A stretch of 64,000 nucleotides of DNA, from contig NC_077232.1 in assembly GCF_027887165.1 (NCBI RefSeq), positions 6,044,410 through 6,108,409 on the forward strand. The letters run 5' to 3'. Both the position numbers and the translations under genes were made by a program. Under the pieces are notes generated by a model that was not told the DNA's origin, made no database searches, and worked only from the letters and a program-made list of their open reading frames with translations. This DNA is from Monodelphis domestica (taxonomy: Eukaryota; Chordata; Mammalia; Didelphimorphia; Didelphidae). Shown here piece after piece: positions 56,360 through 64,000 of the stretch (its first letter is position 1; the number at the start of each line of letters is the position of its first letter).

Positions 56360-58500
56360 TCAACATGTTACTTTAAAAAATACAGATCTAATTGCCTACC
56401 ATCTCTGGAAGGGAGGGAGGGAGGGAGGGAGACAACTTGGATCTTATAATTTTGGAAAATGTATGTTGAAAATTATTACATTTAATTGGACAAATAAGGA
56501 GTCACCCATTAAATTGCTCCTAGAACCCAAAGGAGCGATCGATCACCCCTGCTGGAGAACTAGCCTGCTAGTGGGAGTGCCAGCTGGGAGAGTGAGCCAA
56601 CCGAGGGTGCCACCCTATGCACGCTCTTTTCTATTGCTTTGGTCTTTGGGTCCCTCGCACCTAGCGTAGTATCTGGCCTATAACAGGTAGAGATGGTGAT
56701 TTCAGAACTGAAAATCATGTAGATGGTGAGTTCGGAGGTGAGCCCTCCTTCAGGTCCCCCAAGGACAGCACTTCCTGCCTCCATCCTCACCTTTCAGAGA
56801 ACCCAAAGGCATCCTGCAAATGGAATCTCCAAGGTGGCAGCTTCGAGATCCCTACAGAAAGACTGGCCCTAAGGGGGTACGATGTGGAGGTGACCAGAAA
56901 AACCCTCATTCATGGACTCAGCTGAGTCACCACCCCCAGGCCCAGAATGATCTGATCCCTCATGGTCTGGGAAACCCAACAAAGGGGACTTTTAACCGGG
57001 TGCTGACGTTGCCCTCCCGCCTTCTGCTTGCCCCAGCGCCCCCTGCTCCCAAGGACTTCCCGCACAGCCCCTGGGCACCCTGTTCTGGGAATGGCTCTTG
57101 CCTGGCATTGTTGATGAGTGATCAGAGAAGCTTGCTTACCAGGGGGTGTTTTTCCTTTGGTCACAGCAACCCACAATGACTATCATTGGCTCTTTGGATG
57201 GGCTGCCATTGACCTGAGCAGAGGAACATTGATCTGAAAGAGAAGAGAATTCATCCCATGCTGAGCCCACAAGGAATGGCATGCCACTGATGAGTGCTCC
57301 ATGGCCTTGGAAAGTCCCTGGATGTCCATTTAAGTCCGTTGCCACATGTCACGAACTCTACCCACAATGTCCAAGTTCCTTTCTTTCTCTTTGTCAAGAA
57401 GAGATTGCATCAGTGCTAGATAAGGTTCTCCTCCCCAGCTATGACTTGTGATGTTTTAGACCCATGTTGGTGAACCAATGGCACGTGTGCCAGAGGGAGC
57501 TGCTCCCCTCCCCCTCTCCACCATACCTGAGGATATTTTTCACTTCACCTGCCCCTTTGTCCAGCTGCCCAATGGGAGCTTCCTCCCTCCTGTCTGGGAT
57601 AAGGGGGAGACTCACATGCAGTGTGGGGGTTTCTGTTTGGGCACTCGGTCTCAAAGTTTCATCATCACCGTTCTAGGTTCTTTTCCACTTTTAACATTTT
57701 GAGGATTGGAAGGGACCTCAGCAGTGACCAATCTCACCCAAAATGGCATGTTCAGGGGCATACTCACCAGTCGTTCTTAAAAGGTCAGGCACACTTTTCA
57801 GTTGAATTTGCATTATTCACCTTTTCTCTATCACTTTCTTAGGTCCAGGAACCAATAAAACAATCCAAACTGAGCCCTGGTCTGTAGTGTTTGCCCATTT
57901 CTGGGGTATAAATGCTCACCCTTAAAATGTAACGTTTAGCTCAAGAGCCAGGAGACAGGACTGGATGAGTGGCTGTCCAGCCCGTGCCTGAAGGCCCCCA
58001 AGGAGGAAGAACCCCCCCCCACACACACACACACACCTCTGAGGTGGGCCCTTTCAACATTTTCTCAGCTGCTAGAAATCAGGTGTCATTTCTTGTTCGG
58101 GAATTCTGTTAACTTAGTAAAGCGGTGGAGGAAGTGTTAGTAACACAGACTGAACTTTACAGAATGGGGCCTTTTCCCAGCCAGTGTTTTCAGCCCCAAC
58201 ATTATGGCGGAAATGTTTAAAGTGTTATCAACTCCGATGGAGCCTGCCCAGGCCCCAGTCATTGTGGGGAGCTGCATGGAGGGGCCGGGAGCCCACCCTA
58301 CAGTGCAGCATCCACACAGCAACCCCCAGAAAGCCGGAGAACAAACAGGGCAGAAGGCGCTCCGCCTTCTGGATCTAGTCTAAGCGCGGGAGCCAGGAAC
58401 TAGCTTCCCCTTCACCGAGGCTCCCTGGCACCAAAAACAAACTGTGGCACCGTCCTGGGCAGCTCTAGAGCCTTTAAAAAGTATTGGTGTGAAAGCAAAA
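56360..58500. other. Intergenic, no gene recognised
   Basis: Starts with a short L1-like tail containing (GGGA)n at 56410-56431. The rest, including a C run and a short (CA)n at about 58010-58037, shows no coding or named-repeat signal I trust. Confidence 0.45.
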
Positions 58501-58502
58501 TG

Positions 58503-58672
58503 CAGGGTGCAGTGAGGTGGCTCAAAAGCCAGGCCTAGAGACAGGAAGTTCTGGGTTCAAATGTGGCCTCAGACACTTCCTAGCTAGGTGGCTGGACTTA
58601 ACCAGGCTTGCCCAGCCCTTCCCACTCTTCTGCCTTGGAGCCAACGATTCTAAGCTGGGAGGGAAGGAGTTC
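58503..58672 (+). mobile_element. Marsupial SINE, partly decayed
   Basis: Reads 'gtgaggtggctcaaaagccaggcctagagacaggaagttctgggttcaaatgtggcctcagacacttcctagc' then 'cttctgccttggagccaacgattctaag'. Confidence 0.85.
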
Positions 58673-58982
58673 AGCCACGGTAACCGGCATGTAACCCAGT
58701 AAGGCTCCCATCTAGATTGGCTTCCTCGTCTCTTCCTCCATCGCTCCGGCTTCTGCCTCCTGAGGCTGAGCCGAGCAGGTCTAATTCCTCTTCCACGAGA
58801 GCCCCCCGGACGGATCCATCCCTCGTTGTTTCACCCAGTCCTGTATAGCACGGATACGAGGCCCTTCGCCATCCGGGGGGCCTCCCTGGATACCCTCCGA
58901 CTTGTTTGTCAGTCTCCCTCTCAAACTGGGATCCCCAGAACTGAACACGACCCCCAACAGGTGGGCCTTTGCTTTTCTTTTT

Positions 58983-59175
58983 CATTAAAAACCTTTACTT
59001 TCTGCCCAAGAATCAAGAATGAGTATTGATTCCAAGGCAGAAGAGCACCAAGGGCTAGGCAACGGGGGTTAAGTGACTTGTCCAGGGTCACACAGCTGGG
59101 AAGTGTCTGAGGCCAGATTGGAACCCAGGACCTCCCATCTCTGGGCCTGACTTTCTATCCACCCAGCTGTCCTCC
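58983..59175 (-). mobile_element. Marsupial SINE, reverse orientation
   Basis: From 'attaaaaacctttactttctgcccaagaatcaag' through 'ggtcacacagctgggaagtgtctgaggcc' to 'ccacccagctgtcc'. Confidence 0.88.
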
Positions 59176-59684
59176 ATGTGGGCCTTTTCAGTTGCAAGAT
59201 GGTTCAATTTTTGGTCGCTGCTCCAGACTGGTCTGAGGCGCATTAAAGGCCTTCGTCCATCTCCATACACGCCGATCGGCTCGACTCTGCGCCCCCAGAT
59301 CTGGCACCCGTAAGACCTGGCATTGCGCCCTCTGGGGTTTCACCCCATCACACTGAGCTCTCGGCTCTGGCCTGTCTCTGCTGTCTGGCAAAGGCCCCTC
59401 CCAGAGGCGACAGTCTGTGGTTCTGTGATCTGAGAAGGTCTCACGGCAGGTTGCGCCAACGGGAGGGACGTCCGCACTCTGGAGAGTCGGGGCTGGAGGT
59501 GAGGGCGGCAGGCTGGCACCGGGCCGGGAATGGCCCGAGCAGGTCCGTCCTGCTCCGTTTAGGAAGGCGGCGCCGGCGGGTCAGGGCTGGGGGGACCCGG
59601 CGGAGGCGGGCACTGAAACCTGGATCCGCAGGGCTTCCTCCGGGGGGCCTCCTTGGAGCGGGAAAGAGGTAAGCTTAGGACAAA

Positions 59685-59840
59685 TTAAAGGCAGCTCCAC
59701 TTCCCACAGTGGGGGAGGAAACTGATGGAACTCATTATCCTAAGATGTGGTCCAGGCTGGAAATAGAAATCGCTTCACAAAAGGTTTAGATAAATCCATG
59801 GATGACAGCCCCATTAAGGAGGTAGTGAGGGAACCATGGG
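59685..59840 (+). mobile_element. CR1/L3-type LINE tail
   Basis: 'ggaggaaactgatggaactcattatcctaagatgtggtcc...aaggtttagataaatccatggatgacagccccattaagg' is the CR1/L3 3' phrase. Ancient. Confidence 0.65.
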
Positions 59841-59908
59841 GTTTGGGGCCCGCAGCTCCCTCCACCGGCCTTGGTGCCACCCCAGAGAAAGGCTCAAGAA
59901 TCATTTCT

Positions 59909-60113
59909 TTTCTTTTTTTTTTTAACCCTCACCTTCCGTCTTGGAGTCAATACTGTGTATTGGCTCCAAGGCAGAAGAGTGGTCAGGGCTAGGCCATGGG
60001 GGTCAAGTGACTTGCCCAGGGTCACACAGCTGGGAAGTGTCTGAGGCCAGATTTGAACCTGGGACCTGTCTCTAGGGCCTGGTTCTCAATTCACTGAGCT
60101 ACCCAGCTGCCCC
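59909..60113 (-). mobile_element. Marsupial SINE with 16-bp target duplication
   Basis: Full-length reverse SINE, flanked by CTCAAGAATCATTTCT at 59893-59908 and 60114-60129. Confidence 0.95.
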
Positions 60114-60129
60114 CTCAAGAATCATTTCT

Positions 60130-62600
60130 GTTCCTCCAGCTCTTGGTGCTGACACCACTCTTTGCTGTGAGTGACCCTACTGGACGCTGTGAGGGAAGCA
60201 GGACGGCCGGACCATCTTCCTCTCACAGACCATGAGACCGAGGCTCGATAGAGGAAGGGCCTTGGTGGGGGGCACCCACTCCGCAGGCTTCTCACTCCTG
60301 CAGACTCCCCTGGCACGGCGTCCTCAGAAGGAGGAGGGCCAACAAGGGAGCATCGACACGTGCCCACAACGACTCCTCAGGAAGGTTCCTTTGAGCCACG
60401 ACAACCCCCAGAAGTGGGGATGCGAGGATTATTGCTGTTCTGCCTTTCTCGATGAGGATCCAGGCTCGGAAAAGAGGCAGACTGGACGGGTGTCTTCCTA
60501 ACTCTGAGCTCCTGGTGGGGAAAAGCCAGCCAGGCTTCCGGGGACGGTTCTGTCTCCCTACATTTACCCCCAATTCTTGCTTGGGTAATGTTGGAGCACA
60601 AAGAGGGAGCTGGGGCGGGGGGTGAAGACCAGGCTGGGGCTACCCCTGCAGGGCCAGAAGAGGGCGCTCGATAGACGCCATCGCGAGTTCCAAGTCCCTC
60701 TGAGTTGGGTGCCCGGTGCCAGCATCTCTCCCAGCCACTGATGAGGAAGGCGCTGCCTCCCGGCCAGACCCTCCCGCCCTGGTTAAAAGGATAAAATCGC
60801 GCAGGCCCTTCCTTCATCATTTCTTTCATTCATTCATTCAAGGATGATCAAAGATGCCTCCAAGCCACCCGCCAGCCCTCAGAGGCCAGCCCTGGGAGGA
60901 GGGGGAGATCCCAGGCAAACAGGAGCTGTGGGAGCCTGGCATGGGGGGGGGGAGTCTTGGGACGCGGAGGGGATGGAGCGGGCTCATCTCCAAGGCCCAG
61001 CCTACCCACCTCCCAGGAAGCTCCGACCCCCTTGGAGGACCACCAGAGCCCAAGAGGCCCCTCCTGCCGGGTTCCCTGCCCAAGAGCTCCTCCGGCCCGC
61101 GCCGATCCCGATCCGAAGCAGGCCTGAGACTGAGGGGCGGCGCAGGCTCACCCCCACCCGGAGGCGCCAGCCGCAGAGCAGAAGCGGGGTGCAGTGGGGA
61201 TCCCCCTTCCCCCAGCTGCAGAAAGCTCTCCCCATGCGCCACCCTTAGGGACCGGCCACTGACGCTCGCCAGGCTGGGGGTCCCTGAGCTGCTCTCCCCT
61301 GCCGCTGAGCCGGGGCCCATTTTCTGCCTCTCTGAAGCCCTTTCAGCATTCCACAGCTCCCCCCCCAAGGCTGAGGCTCTCCCCGGCCCCCAGGGAGGCC
61401 CAGGTTGGCAGGAAAAACCTGGGGAGGGAGGGAGGGAGGGCAGAGAGGATCGGGTGGCAGCCGGTGACTCAGCACTTCGGGAGAAGGCCCCCCCAGAGGT
61501 ACCCCCCAGGGGAGACCGAGTCATGAGGCTGGGCACAGGTGCCAGGGAGGGGGTCCTGCATTGCCGCAGTCAGGACCCCCCAGAGAGATGCGGCCCCAGA
61601 GAGGGGAGGGACCCCAGGGAGCCTCCCGAGCCAGATTCTTGTGCTAAGCCGGGGAGAGGTCGGGGAGGGCCTGGGCTGGTCCAGGTGCTGTGTCAGGGCC
61701 AGGGGGGACACGGGGCAGGGCCAGGCAGGGCAGAAGGTGAGGTAAGCAGAAACCCCGCCGCCTGCCCCCTGGGATTTCCGGTGACATCACAGGGAGCCCA
61801 GGGCAAGGCAGGGCTGGCAGCCCTCGGCTCCTGGCTCCTTCCCTCCTTGGGAAAAGGGAAAGTGTGGCAGGGCTGGCAGCCGCAGGAACACATTCCTGAT
61901 GGGTTTCCTTCCCCTCCCAGGCTCCCCACCCTCCTGCCCTCAGCCGCCTCCGCCACTGCCGGCACGCCACCACAAATGCCAGCCGTCTCATGAGCGGGAA
62001 CCTCCCGGGAGCGAGAATGTCAGCGGGGGTGGGGCAGCTCTGGGAGCGCCCGCCGGCCCTGAGGGGCGCTGTCACCTCCCCCGCCAGGCCTCGGACCCTT
62101 CCCAGCGGGGTGGCCCTGGACAAGTCCCCTGACCTCCGTGGCTAGCCGGCCCTCCCTCCTGTCCTGGAACCAGCACAGCAGGGATTCTGAGGCCGAAAGA
62201 GGGCTTTTCCCAAGAGTGTCCTGGAAACCGCAGCCTCCCAGGGGTGGGCCAGTGACAGCCTCTCCTGAGCCCTCCTGGCAGCCCCCGCAGAACGGAGCCA
62301 GCTTGTCCACGATGGGCTCCTCCTGGGGCTCCAGACCTCCTGCCCATGAGCTCCTCCGTGTCTCATCGGGCTCCCGGAGGCACCCAAGGCTCTCCGAGGG
62401 CCGCTGCCTGGCACCCAGGCCCAGAGCCGGCTCCAAAGGCCCAACACTGGTTGAGGGGGAGGTGGGAGTGGACTTGGCTCTTCAGAGGATGCCCCGTGCT
62501 CAAGGGAGGAGATGTTGAACTTCAGGGAGTGGAGGGGGAGGCTCAGAGTCCACAGGGTGCTCGCATGTGGGCAAAAACAGGAAGGATGGCAGATGGCAGG
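60130..62600. other. GC-rich intergenic region, no gene recognised
   Basis: Several open frames exceed 100 codons, up to 379 on the plus strand from 60854. They are overlapping, Pro/Gly/Arg-rich on both strands, lack matches I know, and show no splice-supported exon. CLCF1, the human neighbour beyond RAD9A, could start near here or to the right, but I did not find its coding sequence. Confidence 0.4.
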
Positions 62601-62604
62601 AAGC

Positions 62605-62755
62605 AGCGGGCTGGCTCAGTGGCTAACATGCCAGGACCTGGGTTCAAATCTAGCCTCAGACACTTCCTAGCTGTGCCATCCCTGGACAAGTCACTTAACC
62701 TCCAATGGCATAGCCTTCGCTCTTCTGTTTTAGAGTTGTTAGGGGATGAGAGAGA
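62605..62755 (+). mobile_element. Marsupial SINE, truncated
   Basis: 'gctggctcagtggctaacatgcc', 'cctgggttcaaatctagcctcagacacttcctagctgtg' and 'ggacaagtcacttaacctcc'. It ends early, without an A tail. Confidence 0.8.
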
Positions 62756-62814
62756 GCGAATTGGCCATAGAGAATTAATCATCAGGACATGTGCTGGGTC
62801 TCTCCTTCCTCTCT

Positions 62815-63275
62815 ATTTCACCCTTCCCTCTCCCTCTCCTTATCTTTCTGGGTCTCTCTCCTTCTACTCTCTCTGCCTCTCCTTGTCTTTCCCTCTCTCT
62901 CTTTCTTTCTCTCCCTCCTCTTGGCCTCTCTTTCCCTCTCTCCTGTCTCTTTTTTTGTTTGTTTCTTTTGTTTGTTTCTTTGTTTGTTTGTTTCTTTCTT
63001 TCTCTCCCTCCTCTTGGCCTCTCTTTCCCTCTCTCTCTTTCTTTCTCTCCCTCCTCTTGGCCTCTCTTTCCCTCTCTCCTGTCTCTTTTTTGTTTGTTTC
63101 TTTTTTTGTTTCTTTGTTTGTTTGTTTCTTTCTTTCTTTCTTCCTTTCTCTCCCTCCTCTTGGCCTCTCTTTCCCTTTCTCTCTTCTCTCCTTTTCTTTC
63201 TTTCTTTCTCTCCCTCCTCTCGGCCTCTCTTTTCCTCTCCCTGCCTCTATTTCTCTCCCTCTCTCCACCCCAAAC
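62815..63275. repeat. Polypyrimidine/(TTTG)n compound tandem array
   Basis: CCTCTTGGCC or its CTCGG variant recurs at 62917, 63010, 63053, 63156 and 63216, within CTTTCTTTCTCTCCCTCC text and TTTGTTTGTTT blocks. Spacings of 93, 43, 103 and 60 suggest combinations of 43- and 60-bp subunits. Confidence 0.88.
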
Positions 63276-64000
63276 AAGGGAATTAATCATTTCTCCTGTT
63301 GCCTTCATGATCATTTCATCCTTGGAAAGATGGCGGAACCCAGAAGGGGCCTTTCCTCCCTCCCAATCTGCTTCTTGCCAAGGAGGAAGAGTGAGTTGTT
63401 GGGCAGAAGTGATGGAAACCTTTGGAGGAGGAGAGGAAACCTGAGCATGGGCTGACACGAATGAGGTGCCCTGGGTTATGGGAGAGCAGACTTCCCAGGC
63501 CTCCGAGGAGGGGAGGGAGGATCCCGCGGTCTAAAGTTCTCCGTGGAAGTTAGCCAAGGAAGAATGGAAAGCTCCCAACGATGAAGCTCTCAGACACAAG
63601 GGGAACGTTCTGAGGAGGAAAGGAAATTGTGTGCCGTGTGAGGCGGATCATCAGGGAACTCCCTCACCCTCGTCGAGTGTTAACAGCCTTACAGGACAGA
63701 TGGAAGGAGAGGAGGTGCCCGGAGAGCCTCCGCCGTGGCCCAAGCTGGGAAGAGCCCCTCGGAAGGGCCGGAGAGGCGGACAGGAGGCGTCTGAGAGCCG
63801 CCAGGGCTGATCCAAGAGAGGGCTGGGCTTGTAGAGAAACTCAGGAAGGGAAGGCTCCGGTGTGATGGGGAGATGACAGCCGGCAGAGTGGCTCATCCAT
63901 CGCTTGTTCACCTCCTGTTTACTCTATGGGGAGAAGATCTTCGGCCCAGGCAGGAGGAAGGAAGGAACCAAAATGGCGGCTGGAGCAGGAAGAGGCAGGC
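63276..64000. other. Window end, nothing recognised
   Basis: Unique-looking sequence on both strands, without a convincing exon. It finishes with 'aaaatggcggctgg', a common promoter-type phrase, but no gene can be assigned. Confidence 0.35.

Noticed and set aside
60854-61993. 379-codon plus-strand frame and 232-codon antisense frame
   Set aside because: GC-rich overlap on both strands without domain or splice support. CLCF1 was considered and its sequence was not seen.

Overview
The window looks like a marsupial (opossum-like) nuclear chromosome segment. Four spliced vertebrate genes lie among marsupial-type CORE-SINEs, several ages of L1, old L2/MIR/CR1-type tails and gammaretrovirus-like fossils. 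The gene order matches human 11q13.2 in inverse orientation (RAD9A, PPP1CA, TBC1D10C, CARNS1). RPS6KB2, the next gene in human, would lie beyond the left edge. I read exons from protein homology plus AG/GT splice sites and checked every reading phase. All four models close without a break: CARNS1 951 aa, TBC1D10C 447 aa, PPP1CA 330 aa, RAD9A 370 aa.

Layout. 1-6 kb: left-truncated endogenous retrovirus (ERV) fossil on the minus strand, then a minus-strand L1 with a nested SINE. 6-18.4 kb: CARNS1 (minus), with a TATA promoter, a non-coding first exon, and a 19-nt second exon that ends exactly on the start codon. 18.5-34.5 kb: intergenic tract without a recognised gene, built up by L1s, solo LTRs, SINEs and an env fossil, with a GC-rich conserved-looking patch near 33.6 kb. 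34.5-43.8 kb: TBC1D10C (minus), with several intronic minisatellites. 43.8-45.7 kb: divergent promoter region shared by TBC1D10C and PPP1CA. 45.7-48.0 kb: PPP1CA (plus), tail-to-tail with RAD9A (48.1-50.9 kb, minus). 51-64 kb: flank with SINEs, L1 fossils and simple repeats, no gene recognised.

The genes are unrelated in pathway: carnosine synthesis, Ras/calcineurin restraint, PP1 phosphatase, and the 9-1-1 DNA-damage clamp. Their grouping is ordinary conserved vertebrate synteny. I found no evidence of a new multi-gene system. The most unusual observations are an antisense PP1-like fragment inside PPP1CA intron 2, a cluster of TCATGTGA-type boxes at the RAD9A promoter, the ATG-only coding exon of CARNS1, a 168-bp higher-order CA-rich array, and two solo LTRs of one family inserted head-on with intact 4-bp target duplications.
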